Of a DNA stretch of 57,925 nucleotides, positions 26,623 to 36,120 are shown in pieces (position 1 is the first letter of the stretch; each line of letters starts with the position of its first letter). Under the pieces are notes generated by a model. That model was not told the origin of the DNA. It made no database searches and saw nothing but the letters and a program-made list of their open reading frames with translations. The stretch lies in assembly GCA_003278045.1 (NCBI GenBank), contig QCHG01000009.1:1-57925 (forward strand), in the 5' to 3' direction. This stretch comes from Prochlorococcus sp. AG-402-A04. Lineage in GTDB: Bacteria; Cyanobacteriota; Cyanobacteriia; PCC-6307; Cyanobiaceae. The position numbers and the translations under genes are program-made.

Positions 26623-27564
26623 ATGGTTTCATCATTACCAACACAAGCAGAACCTCCCAAAAGGAGAAGTAATGATCCAATTAGCTGGTATTTACAGAAT
26701 ATCGGTAGAGTTCCTTTATTAACACCTGCCGAAGAGATTGAATTGGGTAACCAAGTTCAAAAGATGATGATTCTTACAGAAGATGGACAATTAAATGAAA
26801 GGACTAATGAATTTACAATTCAGCAAAAAAGAACAATAAAAATTGGTCGGAGAGCTAAAGAAAGAATGATGAAAGCTAATTTAAGATTAGTTGTCAGTGT
26901 TGCAAAAAAATATCAAGGTAAAGGACTGGAACTTCTTGATTTAGTACAGGAAGGTTCTCTTGGGTTGGAGAGGGCTGTTGAAAAATTTGATCCGACAAGA
27001 GGATATAAGTTTTCTACTTATGCCTTTTGGTGGATTAGGCAGAGTATGACAAGAGCAATTGCCTGTCAATCAAGAACAATCCGTTTACCTGTTCACTTAA
27101 GTGAAAGGTTAGCTTCTATTAGAAAAGTTAGTAGAGATTTGGCTCATAAGCTTGGTGCAATGCCAAGCAGAATTGAAATTGCAGAGGCAATGGAAATTGA
27201 TGTTGAAGAATTGGATTCTGTTTTAAGACAAGCTTTATCGACAAGTAGTTTAGATGCTCCAGTAAATGGTGATGATGGCAGGAGTTTTTTAGGTGATTTA
27301 ATTGCAGATAGTAATAATGAAGAGCCTTTAGATCAAGTTGAACAGAAAATGCATCAAGAGCAACTTGGTAAGTGGTTAAGTCATTTAAGTGAGCAAGAAC
27401 AACATGTTCTCAAACTAAGGTTTGGACTTGATGCAAATGAGAGACATACGCTTGCAGAAATCGGAAGATTATTAGAAGTTTCTAGAGAAAGAGTAAGACA
27501 AGTTGAACTTAAGGCACTAAGAAAATTAAGGAATTTAACCAGAAAATTACCTAGCGGTATTTAA
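26623..27564 (+). CDS. Group 2 RNA polymerase sigma-70 factor
   Basis: This 313-residue sigma factor lacks region 1.1. Region 1.2 (DPISWYLQNIGRVPLLT) is at 18-34, and region 2 includes NLRLVVSVAKKYQGKG, LDLVQEGSLGL, FDPTRGYKFSTYAFWWIRQ and the TIRLPVH boundary. Region 3 follows, and region 4 holds the helix-turn-helix (TLAEIGRLLEVSRERVRQVE). The -10 recognition residues are conserved as in group 1 and 2 factors. I cannot assign the exact Sig name. It is 140 bp downstream of nnr and converges on pdhA, with stops almost touching. Confidence 0.92.
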   Translation: MVSSLPTQAEPPKRRSNDPISWYLQNIGRVPLLTPAEEIELGNQVQKMMILTEDGQLNERTNEFTIQQKRTIKIGRRAKERMMKANLRLVVSVAKKYQGKGLELLDLVQEGSLGLERAVEKFDPTRGYKFSTYAFWWIRQSMTRAIACQSRTIRLPVHLSERLASIRKVSRDLAHKLGAMPSRIEIAEAMEIDVEELDSVLRQALSTSSLDAPVNGDDGRSFLGDLIADSNNEEPLDQVEQKMHQEQLGKWLSHLSEQEQHVLKLRFGLDANERHTLAEIGRLLEVSRERVRQVELKALRKLRNLTRKLPSGI

Positions 27565-27565
27565 T

Positions 27566-28639
27566 CTAATCCTCTGCCCAAATATATTTGGTTAATTCTT
27601 CTGAAGGAGGTTCAGGTGCTTCAATTGCATTTTTAACTGACTCCGATATTTCAGCATCAATTTTCTTTTCAATAATTTTTAATTCTTCTTCCGTAGCGAA
27701 TTTACCGTCAATAATTTCCTGAGCTAATTTCTTAATAGGATCTCTTTTCCCCCAAAACTCCTTCTCTTTTTCAGACCTTAATTCATCTGGATCTGCAAGA
27801 GAATGCCCTCTATATCTATAAGTTAAACATTCTAAAAGTGTGGGACCTTCTCCTGCCCTAGCTCGCTCAATTGCTCTATGTGCTGCCCCTCTTACTGCTA
27901 ATACATCCATCCCATCAACTTCCTCGCCGTGCATGCCAAAAGCAGACGCTTTTCTCCAGATTTCAGGATTACTAGTAGCTCTATCATGAGCCATACCAAT
28001 AGCCCATTTATTATTCTCAACAACAAAAATTATGGGTAATTTCCATAACTGGGCCATATTTAAACATTCAAAAAACTGCCCATTATTACAAGTCCCATCC
28101 CCAAAAAATGCTGCAGTTACCGCATCACTATTACTATTTCCTGCAACTTCCTTTTTGTATTTACTTGAAAAGGCTGCCCCTAAGGCAACTGGAATTCCCT
28201 CTCCAATAAATGCATATCCTCCGAGTAGGTGATGCTCTCTTGAAAATAAGTGCATGGATCCACCTCGGCCTTTGCTACAACCAGTGGATTTACCAAAAAG
28301 TTCACTCATTACTTCAAATGAAGGAACACCCGCACTTAGTGCATGAACATGATCGCGATAGGTACTACAAAACCAATCATGTTTCTTTTTCATGGCGCCA
28401 ATTACTCCCGTGCTTATAGCTTCTTGACCGTTATATAAATGAACGAAACCAAACATTTTTCCCCTGTAATACATTTCTGCACACTTATCTTCAAACCTTC
28501 GACCAAGCGTCATGTCTTCATAAAGGAATAATCCGGTTTCTCGATCTAATTCGGCTTTTTTTATGTCTTGAAGATTTGAGATTCTCTCTACGTGTGTTTC
28601 CAAGAAAAATACCTTAACGAAGTTTTGATTTGTTAACAT
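27566..28639 (-). CDS. pdhA: Pyruvate dehydrogenase E1 component alpha subunit
   Basis: The thiamine-diphosphate E1 decarboxylates pyruvate to feed acetyl-CoA synthesis. The 357-residue alpha subunit shows [12 protein letters not shown], the GGSMHLF segment, the ThDP-Mg motif [17 protein letters not shown] and the loop [16 protein letters not shown]. The N-terminal 25 residues before [13 protein letters not shown] vary in the family; the start is the first ATG in frame. E3 (lpdA) is elsewhere in the window, and the beta subunit is not present. Confidence 0.96.
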   Translation of the reverse strand: MLTNQNFVKVFFLETHVERISNLQDIKKAELDRETGLFLYEDMTLGRRFEDKCAEMYYRGKMFGFVHLYNGQEAISTGVIGAMKKKHDWFCSTYRDHVHALSAGVPSFEVMSELFGKSTGCSKGRGGSMHLFSREHHLLGGYAFIGEGIPVALGAAFSSKYKKEVAGNSNSDAVTAAFFGDGTCNNGQFFECLNMAQLWKLPIIFVVENNKWAIGMAHDRATSNPEIWRKASAFGMHGEEVDGMDVLAVRGAAHRAIERARAGEGPTLLECLTYRYRGHSLADPDELRSEKEKEFWGKRDPIKKLAQEIIDGKFATEEELKIIEKKIDAEISESVKNAIEAPEPPSEELTKYIWAED

Positions 28640-28752
28640 TCTAAGCCGTGATGGGCGATTTTCATGATTTTTTTTAATAACTCTGTAAGACCTTGTGAAA
28701 AAAATTTTTAACTTGATAAAATTTGTCTAAGAATTTTCAATAGGATATTTGT

Positions 28753-30858
28753 TTGGAACTTCCTTTAGACCATTTTCGTTTAATTGGCGTAAGCCCCTCT
28801 GCAACTTCTGAGGAAATATTAAGGGCGTTTCAATTGCGGTTAGATAAAACACCTGATGAAGGTTTTACTTATGAAGTTTTAACCCAAAGATCTGAGCTGC
28901 TTCGCCTCACTGCCGATCTACTTACAGATCCAGAAAGCAGAAGAGAGTACGAAAATTTGTTATTAAATGGGAATTCGGGATTGGATTTTTCCTCCAATAG
29001 AGAAGTAGCAGGATTAATACTTCTTTGGGAATCAGGTTCACCAAAAGAAGCTTTTAAAATTACGAGAAAAGCATTGCAGCCCCCACAAACTCCAGCTTTA
29101 GGAAGTAGTAGAGAAGCTGATTTAACATTATTGGCTGCTTTAACAGCTAGAGATTCTGCAATTCAAGAACAACAGCTTAGATCCTATTCGAACGCGGCGG
29201 ACTTTTTACATGAAGGTATACAACTTCTTCAAAGAATGGGAAAGCTTGGAGAAATAAGAAAAGAACTTGAAGAAGATTTGGTTGCTTTGCTTCCTTATAG
29301 AATCCTAGATCTACTAAGTAGAGATCTAAATGATCAAGAGTCTCATAAAAAAGGCTTAAGTATGTTGGAAAATTTAATAATCAAAAGAGGTGGTTTGGAA
29401 GGTAATAATAAATCTGAATATAAAGATTATTTAAATCAGCAAGAGTTTGAAGCTTTTTTTCAACAAATTAAGCCATTTTTGACAGTACAAGAACAGATTG
29501 ATTTGTTTCTCGAATTACAAAAAAGAGGTTCATTAGAAGCAGGATTTTTAGCGTTTCTATCCTTAACAGCTTTTGGTTTCTCTAGAAGAAAGCCAGAAAA
29601 ATTATTTGAAGCGAGAAGAATTTTAAAGAAATTAAATTTATCAGGTCTTGATTCAATGCCTCTAGTTGGTTGTTTAGATTTGCTTTTAGCTGATATTGAC
29701 CAAGCCTCTGCAAGGTTTTCAAGTAGTTCTGATGAAAATTTACGAGATTGGCTTAATAATTATCCTGGAAATAAATTAGAAGCGATATGTATTTTCTGTA
29801 AAAATTGGTTAGAAAATGATGTTTTAGTTGGGTATAGAGACATTGACTCAAAAGAGGTGGATTTAGATTCTTGGTTTGAAGATAGGGAAATTCAAGAATT
29901 TATTGAAAAATTAGAAAAGAAATCAAATAAAATTGTAATTAGATCAAATCTTCAAAACCAACAAGCTGAGAAGGAATCATCCACAAAAACGACTGAAGAT
30001 TTTGATAATATTTTGGGTAATATTGATGAAAGAAGATTACCTTGGCCTGGTGGCATAAAACAAGGCTATGAAAAGGTTGAGACTAAAGAAATAGAATTCA
30101 ATGAGGAATACTTTAAGAGAAAACCAATTGAATTTTACAATTTTTTAATTGAAAAAATTGCTGAATTAAAGTTTAGTTTTGGGGAATTCTTAAAGGATAA
30201 AGAGATAATTAATCGGTCGCCGTATTTAGTTTATGTCTATGCGTTTTTGATCTTATTTGCATTTGGTATTGGTATTGGATTTTTAAGAAATAATTTTAAA
30301 AAATCAATTCAGGACGAATCTATTTCTGAAAAACCTTTAATTGCAAAAGATAAAAATCAAAAGCTTAGTGAGATAGATATTATTCAAGAAATAAAAAAAA
30401 ATCCTTCAAGTAAATTGAATTCTATTTCTGATAAATCTCCTTCAATTATTTCCTATGAATTCAAAGAACTTAATAATGCTTCACCTTCTTTGGAAGATAT
30501 AAGGAATTTAATAAATGGATGGCTTCTTAATAAAAGTAATTACTTAGCGGGAAAGGATGAAATTAATATTTCTAAGATTGTTAGTAAAGGTCTAATTGAT
30601 CGAACAATCGAAGAAAGACAGAACGATATCAAGAAAGGGATTTATAAGGAGATTAATTCCCAAATACGTAAAATTGAGTTGGAATCGCAAACTTCATCTC
30701 GGATAGTTGTTTTAGTAGAATTGAATTATCTAGAGAGGTTAATAAAGAATTCTGGAGAATACATTAATGAAACATCTTTAAATCCCCTAAAAGTTAAATA
30801 TATTTTGGGTTTTTCAAATAAATCGTGGAAATTGGTTGATTTCGTAAGCGGCTTGTAA
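28753..30858 (+). CDS. ftn2: Cell division protein Ftn2/ZipN (ARC6 homologue)
   Basis: This 701-residue protein begins with a J-like domain (LDHFRLIGVSPSATSEEILRAF, broken into LDHFRLIGVSP and SATSEEILRAF) that lacks the HPD tripeptide of true DnaJ. A long helical cytoplasmic region follows, then one membrane helix at about 490-510 (LVYVYAFLILFAFGIGIGF) and a C-terminal IMS-type domain (about 585-700). The layout matches Ftn2/ZipN, the cyanobacterial FtsZ anchor and ancestor of plant ARC6. The start is a TTG preceded by weak AGGATA. It is divergent from pdhA and lies before ffh. Confidence 0.93.
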   Translation: MELPLDHFRLIGVSPSATSEEILRAFQLRLDKTPDEGFTYEVLTQRSELLRLTADLLTDPESRREYENLLLNGNSGLDFSSNREVAGLILLWESGSPKEAFKITRKALQPPQTPALGSSREADLTLLAALTARDSAIQEQQLRSYSNAADFLHEGIQLLQRMGKLGEIRKELEEDLVALLPYRILDLLSRDLNDQESHKKGLSMLENLIIKRGGLEGNNKSEYKDYLNQQEFEAFFQQIKPFLTVQEQIDLFLELQKRGSLEAGFLAFLSLTAFGFSRRKPEKLFEARRILKKLNLSGLDSMPLVGCLDLLLADIDQASARFSSSSDENLRDWLNNYPGNKLEAICIFCKNWLENDVLVGYRDIDSKEVDLDSWFEDREIQEFIEKLEKKSNKIVIRSNLQNQQAEKESSTKTTEDFDNILGNIDERRLPWPGGIKQGYEKVETKEIEFNEEYFKRKPIEFYNFLIEKIAELKFSFGEFLKDKEIINRSPYLVYVYAFLILFAFGIGIGFLRNNFKKSIQDESISEKPLIAKDKNQKLSEIDIIQEIKKNPSSKLNSISDKSPSIISYEFKELNNASPSLEDIRNLINGWLLNKSNYLAGKDEINISKIVSKGLIDRTIEERQNDIKKGIYKEINSQIRKIELESQTSSRIVVLVELNYLERLIKNSGEYINETSLNPLKVKYILGFSNKSWKLVDFVSGL

Positions 30859-30878
30859 TTACAAACTTCAAGATCATC

Positions 30879-30884
30879 TATAAT
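30879..30884 (+). promoter_or_regulatory. Possible -10 element for ffh
   Basis: A TATAAT lies 21 nt before the ffh ATG, placing the likely transcription start about 15 nt upstream of the gene. No clear -35 hexamer is seen. The ftn2 gene ends 20 nt earlier, so readthrough is also possible. Confidence 0.35.
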
Positions 30885-30905
30885 AATTAAAATTACTTTT
30901 AAATA

Positions 30906-32366
30906 ATGTTTGATGAACTCTCGTCACGCTTTGAAGATGCAGTAAAGGGTTTAAGAGGCGAAGCAAAAATTAGTGAAAATAATATAAACGATGCCTTGAA
31001 GGAGGTAAAAAGAGCACTCCTTGATGCAGATGTTAGTTTGTCTGTAGTAAAAGAGTTTATATCAGATGTCAAAGATAAAGCTATTGGAGAAGAAGTAGTT
31101 AGGGGTGTAAACCCAGGTCAAAAATTTATTGAAGTTGTAAATAAAGAATTGATTAACATTATGGGGAATGAAAATTCTCCATTAAACGAAAATGAAAATA
31201 GTCCTACAGTCATTTTGATGGCTGGACTTCAGGGAGCGGGTAAAACAACTGCAACAGGAAAATTAGGACTTTATTTAAAGGAAAATGATAAAAAAGTTCT
31301 TTTGGTAGCTGCAGATATTTATCGACCAGCAGCTGTAGAGCAGCTTAAAACATTGGGAAGTCAATATGAATTGGAAGTTTTTTCAGCTAAAGAAAAAAAT
31401 AGCAAACCAGAAGAAATAGCAAAGGAAGCATTGAATTTTGCTAGTGAAAATGATTTTAATTCGATAATTATTGATACCGCAGGAAGACTGCAAATTGATG
31501 ATTCCATGATGAGTGAAATGGTTCGAATTAAAGAAGTTTCTAATCCTGATGAGGTTTTGCTTGTTGTTGATTCAATGATTGGGCAAGAAGCTGCAGACTT
31601 AACAAAATCATTTCATGAAAAAGTAGGAATCACAGGGGCGATATTAACTAAGTTGGATGGTGACTCAAGAGGTGGAGCTGCTTTATCGATAAGAAAAATA
31701 AGTGGTAAACCAATCAAATTTATAGGTGTAGGTGAAAAAATAGAGGCATTGCAACCATTTCATCCAGAGAGAATGGCCAGCAGAATTTTAGGCATGGGCG
31801 ATGTATTGACACTTGTTGAAAAAGCACAAAAAGAAGTTGAACTTGCTGATGCAGAAGCGATGCAAAAGAAACTTCAAGAAGCGACTTTTGATTTTAATGA
31901 TTTTGTAAAGCAAATGAGATTAATTAAAAGAATGGGCTCACTTGGTGGATTGATTAAATTGATTCCTGGAATGAATAAAATAGATGATGGGATGATAAAA
32001 GATGGAGAAGATCAACTTAAGAAAATAGAATCTATGATCTCGTCAATGACTCTTGAGGAGAAACAAAAACCCGAAGTTCTTGCCGCTCAGCCCTCAAGAA
32101 GACAAAGAATCGCTCAAGGTAGTGGTTATGAAGCAAAAGATGTAGATAAAGTTTTAGCCGATTTTCAAAGAATGAGAGGTTTTATGAAACAAATGTCTAA
32201 CGGAGGAATGCCAGGAATGGGAGGAATGCCAGGAATGGGAGGAATGCCAGGAATGGGAGGTATGCCAGGAATGGGAGGTATGCCAGGAATGGGAGGTATG
32301 AGTGGTAATAAGCCAATGAAAAAACAAAAAAATAATAAAAAGAAAAAAGGTTTTGCCGATTTATAG
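30906..32366 (+). CDS. ffh: Signal recognition particle protein Ffh (SRP54)
   Basis: Ffh binds signal peptides and SRP RNA and targets nascent membrane proteins. The 486-residue protein has the N domain, the G domain with GLQGAGKTT (107-115), DTAGRLQ and TKLDGDSRGGA, and the M domain (about 300-430) with the RNA-binding SRRQRIAQGSG. The tail carries five copies of GMPGMG encoded by a DNA tandem repeat, then a lysine-rich end. Met-Gly-rich tails are common in Ffh, but the perfect repeat here suggests length variation between strains. rpsP follows 54 bp downstream. Its RNA partner is at 4.2 kb. Confidence 0.97.
   Translation: MFDELSSRFEDAVKGLRGEAKISENNINDALKEVKRALLDADVSLSVVKEFISDVKDKAIGEEVVRGVNPGQKFIEVVNKELINIMGNENSPLNENENSPTVILMAGLQGAGKTTATGKLGLYLKENDKKVLLVAADIYRPAAVEQLKTLGSQYELEVFSAKEKNSKPEEIAKEALNFASENDFNSIIIDTAGRLQIDDSMMSEMVRIKEVSNPDEVLLVVDSMIGQEAADLTKSFHEKVGITGAILTKLDGDSRGGAALSIRKISGKPIKFIGVGEKIEALQPFHPERMASRILGMGDVLTLVEKAQKEVELADAEAMQKKLQEATFDFNDFVKQMRLIKRMGSLGGLIKLIPGMNKIDDGMIKDGEDQLKKIESMISSMTLEEKQKPEVLAAQPSRRQRIAQGSGYEAKDVDKVLADFQRMRGFMKQMSNGGMPGMGGMPGMGGMPGMGGMPGMGGMPGMGGMSGNKPMKKQKNNKKKKGFADL
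32205..32294. repeat. Five-copy 18 bp tandem repeat in the ffh 3' end
   Basis: The unit GGAATGCCAGGAATGGGA is repeated five times from 32205. The first three copies are identical, and the last two differ only by GGT for GGA at the start. Each unit adds six residues (GMPGMG) to the Ffh tail, so gain or loss of a unit keeps the frame. Confidence 0.93.
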
Positions 32367-32420
32367 TTTCTATATTTTTACCTTTAAATGATATTATTAT
32401 TAAAAATGCATTAATTTAAG

Positions 32421-32786
32421 ATGATTAAATTGCGCCTTAAGCGCTTTGGAAAGAAAAAAGAGGCAAGTTTCAGAATTGTTGCATGCAACAGTACTTCCAG
32501 AAGAGATGGTAGACCCCTGCAAGAACTAGGTTTTTATAATCCAAGAACTAAGGAAACCAGGCTTGACACAGAAGCTTTAAGAACAAGACTTACGCAGGGG
32601 GCTCAGCCAACTGATGTTGTGAGAACTTTATTAGAAAAGGGAGGGTTATTAGAAAAAACAAAAAGACCCTCTATCGCAATCGGTAAAGCAAAGTTAGAGA
32701 AAGAAAAATTAGCTAAGGCTAAAACTAAAGACGAAGAAAATGATAATAGTAACGTTGAAAACGAGGGTAATGAAGCTGAAAGCTAG
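32421..32786 (+). CDS. rpsP: 30S ribosomal protein S16
   Basis: The N-terminal 80 residues are the S16 fold: [20 protein letters not shown] (1-20), then [16 protein letters not shown] and the [16 protein letters not shown] segment. The remaining 40 residues are a charged tail ([16 protein letters not shown]), longer than in many bacteria but usual in related cyanobacteria. It lies between ffh and phoH. In other bacteria rpsP is followed by rimM and trmD, but here trmD is 3.3 kb further on behind era. Confidence 0.97.
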   Translation: MIKLRLKRFGKKKEASFRIVACNSTSRRDGRPLQELGFYNPRTKETRLDTEALRTRLTQGAQPTDVVRTLLEKGGLLEKTKRPSIAIGKAKLEKEKLAKAKTKDEENDNSNVENEGNEAES

Positions 32787-32822
32787 TGAGTTGATAAATT
32801 TTTATTCTTATTCAATAACTAG

Positions 32823-33779
32823 ATGAAGGAAGTTTCCAAAACTGGTCACTTCAAAATAGATTTGCCAAGCTCTGATGCCGCTACAGCATTATCTGGACCT
32901 GGTAATTCTTTCTTAAAAAAATTTGAGTCCCTTACAGGAGTTTCTTTAACTATAAGGGGCTTACAACTTGAGATGAACGGTGTCATATCTAAAATTGAGA
33001 GAGCCTCAGCATTAGTAGAACTAACAAGACCAATTTGGGAACAAGGGTTAGAAGTTCCAGAGGTAGATCTTAAAGCGGCTTTAAGTTCTTTAAATATGGG
33101 CGAATCCTCTTCACATGCTGAATTAGGAAAAAAAATTCTTGCGCGTTCCAAAGAAGGAAGATATTTAAGACCAAGAACGATAAGGCAAAAAGAATATGTT
33201 GAATCAATTGAAAACTTTGATCTTACCTTTGCGATTGGTCCAGCTGGAACTGGTAAGACATTTTTAGCAACTGTTTGCGCGGCACGACTATTGAACGAGA
33301 AAAAAATTGAAAAAATTGTTTTAACTAGACCAGCTGTAGAAGCTGGTGAAAGTTTGGGATTCCTACCTGGTGATTTGCAACAAAAAGTAGATCCATATTT
33401 AAGACCCCTATTTGATTCTTTACATAGTATTTTCGGGATTGACAGAACAAATTCCTTAATTGATAAGGGAATTATTGAAGTTGCTCCTTTGGCATTTATG
33501 AGAGGCAGAACCTTAGACAACTCCATAGTTATTCTAGATGAAGCACAAAATACTACTTGCTCTCAAATGAGAATGTTTTTGACCAGATTAGGAGAGAGAT
33601 CAAAAATGGTTGTAAATGGAGATATTACACAAATTGATTTAAAAAAAGATCAGGAAAGCGGACTGATCGAAGCATCGAGAATTTTCTCTGAAACTCAAGG
33701 TATAAAATTTTGTTATTTAACTGTTGAAGATGTAGTTCGTCATCCTTTAGTTCAGAAAATTATTGAAGCTTATCAGTAA
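32823..33779 (+). CDS. phoH: PhoH-like ATPase
   Basis: This 318-residue protein has an N-terminal KH-like or nucleic-acid-binding part (about 1-90) and then a PhoH domain. The Walker A motif GPAGTGKTF is at about 139-147, LTRPAVEAGESLGFLPGD follows, the Walker B segment is VILDEAQNTT, and MVVNGDITQIDL comes later. PhoH proteins are linked to RNA metabolism and, in some bacteria, to phosphate stress. No Pho box was searched for, so regulation is unknown. It is 36 bp downstream of rpsP. Confidence 0.93.
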   Translation: MKEVSKTGHFKIDLPSSDAATALSGPGNSFLKKFESLTGVSLTIRGLQLEMNGVISKIERASALVELTRPIWEQGLEVPEVDLKAALSSLNMGESSSHAELGKKILARSKEGRYLRPRTIRQKEYVESIENFDLTFAIGPAGTGKTFLATVCAARLLNEKKIEKIVLTRPAVEAGESLGFLPGDLQQKVDPYLRPLFDSLHSIFGIDRTNSLIDKGIIEVAPLAFMRGRTLDNSIVILDEAQNTTCSQMRMFLTRLGERSKMVVNGDITQIDLKKDQESGLIEASRIFSETQGIKFCYLTVEDVVRHPLVQKIIEAYQ

Positions 33780-33829
33780 CTTTATAACTCTGGAGATCCG
33801 TACCCTGAAATTTAAAAAATCGAGTAGAA

Positions 33830-33835
33830 TATAAT
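33830..33835 (+). promoter_or_regulatory. Possible -10 element for the Bax-inhibitor-1-like gene
   Basis: A TATAAT sits 18 nt before the ATG of the downstream membrane protein, with no clear -35. The position is plausible, but the local DNA is very AT-rich. Confidence 0.3.
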
Positions 33836-33853
33836 TATATTTAAAAGAAAAAA

Positions 33854-34591
33854 ATGCCAGCAAGTAGTAATTTCAATCAAGCTATTCGTGAAGCACAAAC
33901 TAGTTCAATTGTTGGACCCAATGTTGTTCAAAAAGCTTTACCTTACGTTGGTGGAGGTATGGTTCTAACTTCTTTGGGCGTTTTAGCAGGTGTCTCACTC
34001 ATAGCAACAAATCCTGGTCTTTTCCAGCCTCTTTCAATAGTTGCATTAATTGCAGAATTGATTTTGTTTTTTATAGCCACAAGTGCTGCAAATAACGCAA
34101 ATAATGCGAAGGCCCTACCCTTGTTGACAGGATTTAGTTTGTTAACTGGATTCACCTTAAGTGGAATAGTAGCTTTAGCAATAGGAACAATTGGTATTGG
34201 TTCGGTTGGAACAGCTGCCTTAGCTACCGGTATAACTTTCGTTATTGCCTCTTACACTGGCCAAAGAATGAGTGATAGTGTTGGTCAAGCACTAAGCGGA
34301 GTAGTCGGTCTTGGATTGATAGGTCTGCTTATAGCAATGTTTGTCCAATTAATTGGAGGATTCTTTGCTCCAGGAGTTTTTGGAGGTTCAGGACTTGAAT
34401 TGATAATTGCAGGATTTGGAACTGTCTTGTTTGTTGCAATGTCTTTTGTTGATTTCTATACGATGCCAAGAAGATATAATGATGATCAATACCTTGCAGG
34501 AGCTTTAGGTATGTATCTAACTTATATAAATCTTTTTGTTTTTATATTGAGATTAATGATTGCACTACAAGGTGGTGGAAGAAGAGACTAA
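33854..34591 (+). CDS. Bax inhibitor-1-like multi-pass membrane protein
   Basis: This 245-residue protein has about seven hydrophobic helices and a polar N-terminus of about 25 residues. The pattern of evenly spaced helices, TGFSLLTGFTLSGIV, and the DFYTMPRRYNDDQYLAGALG loop with LTYINLFVFILRLM at the end match the bacterial BI-1/TMBIM family. Members are often described as calcium leak channels or membrane-protein quality-control factors, but the role in cyanobacteria is unknown. It ends at a clear terminator. Confidence 0.8.
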   Translation: MPASSNFNQAIREAQTSSIVGPNVVQKALPYVGGGMVLTSLGVLAGVSLIATNPGLFQPLSIVALIAELILFFIATSAANNANNAKALPLLTGFSLLTGFTLSGIVALAIGTIGIGSVGTAALATGITFVIASYTGQRMSDSVGQALSGVVGLGLIGLLIAMFVQLIGGFFAPGVFGGSGLELIIAGFGTVLFVAMSFVDFYTMPRRYNDDQYLAGALGMYLTYINLFVFILRLMIALQGGGRRD

Positions 34592-34616
34592 ACACATAAC
34601 GCAAATAACTAACCTA

Positions 34617-34644
34617 AAGCGTAGATTTGTTTCTACGCTTTTTT
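34617..34644 (+). terminator. Rho-independent terminator
   Basis: The arms AAGCGTAGA (34617-34625) and TCTACGCTT (34632-34640) pair perfectly around a 6 nt loop, and the second arm runs into a tract of six T. It follows the BI-1-like gene by 25 bp. It is the best intrinsic terminator I found in the window, and its T tract overlaps the stop of the convergent gene at 34643. Confidence 0.85.
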
Positions 34645-35170
34645 AATGGGCGATATCAAGAATTTGTTTTTTTATAAATTCCTTTTGCTCTGAGTCATAC
34701 TTTACTGAATTATCAAAACTATTGCCCATATCATCTAAGTCTCTAAGGACTAGATTGACAGACTTTGTAACTGACTTAGTTTCTAGCAGTCTTAAAATAG
34801 CCTTACATCTATCTGAAATGTTTTCTGATGTTATCTCATATTCATGATTTTTATCTCTTCGATGAATAATAATTTGAGCGGAACTCATTATTAAATTTTT
34901 TACTAATATTTCTGTTACGGCATCACCACCTTCGTTCAGTTTGTAAATTAGTGAAAAAGGAAGTTTATCTAACAAAAAACAATCTTTATCTGATAAAGCG
35001 TATGCAAAAAATCCTCTAAGTCCATTTCTTGTTTTAGTTAGCTCTGCGATTCTATCTGCTAAAACCTCTTCGCTGAGTAAATCTTCATCCCACTCTTTGC
35101 ACCACTGTGCGGATATGTTTATTGCTTGAGTGAACGTAGCTTCTTTTAAATTTATTGTTTTTTTTTCCAT
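34643..35170 (-). CDS. Conserved protein of unknown function
   Basis: This 175-residue soluble protein has no membrane segment and no motif I recognise. It starts MEKKTINLKEATF, has a helical acidic N-terminal half (WCKEWDEDLLSEEVLADRI) and a mixed region with GLRGFFAYALSD and NEGGDAVTEILVKNLIMSS. Length, composition and a clean ATG support a real gene. It converges on the BI-1-like gene and is divergent from era, with 38 bp between. Confidence 0.75.
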   Translation of the reverse strand: MEKKTINLKEATFTQAINISAQWCKEWDEDLLSEEVLADRIAELTKTRNGLRGFFAYALSDKDCFLLDKLPFSLIYKLNEGGDAVTEILVKNLIMSSAQIIIHRRDKNHEYEITSENISDRCKAILRLLETKSVTKSVNLVLRDLDDMGNSFDNSVKYDSEQKEFIKKQILDIAH

Positions 35171-35208
35171 TTTTGATCAGAATTTTATTATTGATGGATT
35201 AAAAGTCT

Positions 35209-36120
35209 TTGACCAATTATAGATCTGGGTTTGTAACTTTACTAGGAAGGCCAAATGTGGGTAAATCTACTTTAATAAATAAATTGATTGGAGAAAAAAT
35301 AACAATTACTTCTCCAATTGCGCAGACTACTAGAAATAAATTAAAAGGAATACTTACTACAGACAATGGGCAAATAATTTTTGTTGATACGCCAGGTGTT
35401 CATAAACCTCATCATCGACTAGGAGAGATATTAGTAAAAAACGCAAAATCTGCAATTAATGGAGTTGATATGGTAATTTTTGTAATTGATTCAAGTGAAG
35501 AACCTGGTAGAGGTGATGAATATATTTTGAACTTTCTTCTCGCAAATAAAACTGAGTTTATTGTTGCATTAAATAAATGGGATTTGGTTAATAAAGAATT
35601 TAGGAATTTACGATTAGATCAATATAGAAGATTGTTTGGAATTAATAGAAACTTTCAAGTTGTAAGTGCTTCTCAAGGAGAAGGATGTTCTGAACTAGTC
35701 GATATGGTTCTAAATTTTCTTCCTGAGGGACCAAAACTTTATGGCGAAGAGACGATTTGCGACCAACCATTAGATAACTTATTATCTGATTTAGTAAGAG
35801 AACAGGTATTAAAAAATACAAGAGAAGAAGTACCTCATAGTGTCGCAGTAAAGATAGAAAAGAGAGAGGAAATGAAGAGGAAAAATGGAAAAGTTTTTAC
35901 AGCTATTTTGGCTACTATTATTGTTGAAAGGTCCACTCAAAAAGGCATTCTTATTGGAAAGAAAGGTTCAATGTTAAAAATGATTGGTCAGTCAGCAAGA
36001 TCAAATATGTCAAAATTAATTGATGGTCCAGTTCACCTAGAGTTGTTTGTGAAAGTTGTTCCAAATTGGAGAAAAAAAGAATCAAGGTTAATTGAGTTTG
36101 GTTTTGAGGAAGAATTCTAG
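35209..36120 (+). CDS. era: GTPase Era
   Basis: Era binds 16S rRNA and assists 30S assembly. The 303-residue protein has G1 GRPNVGKST (13-21), G3 DTPGVHKP, G4 NKWD and G5 SASQGEG. A C-terminal KH domain contains AILATIIVERSTQKGILIGK with KGSMLKMIG. The start is a TTG at 35209, and no nearer ATG would keep the full G1 region. The stop TAG is directly followed by the trmD ATG (no gap), so they form one operon. Confidence 0.96.
   Translation: MTNYRSGFVTLLGRPNVGKSTLINKLIGEKITITSPIAQTTRNKLKGILTTDNGQIIFVDTPGVHKPHHRLGEILVKNAKSAINGVDMVIFVIDSSEEPGRGDEYILNFLLANKTEFIVALNKWDLVNKEFRNLRLDQYRRLFGINRNFQVVSASQGEGCSELVDMVLNFLPEGPKLYGEETICDQPLDNLLSDLVREQVLKNTREEVPHSVAVKIEKREEMKRKNGKVFTAILATIIVERSTQKGILIGKKGSMLKMIGQSARSNMSKLIDGPVHLELFVKVVPNWRKKESRLIEFGFEEEF

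Noticed and set aside
32846-33526. Long open frame (226 codons) antisense to phoH
   Set aside because: It mirrors the codon structure of phoH, has no recognisable domain, and phoH is an unmistakable gene on the other strand.
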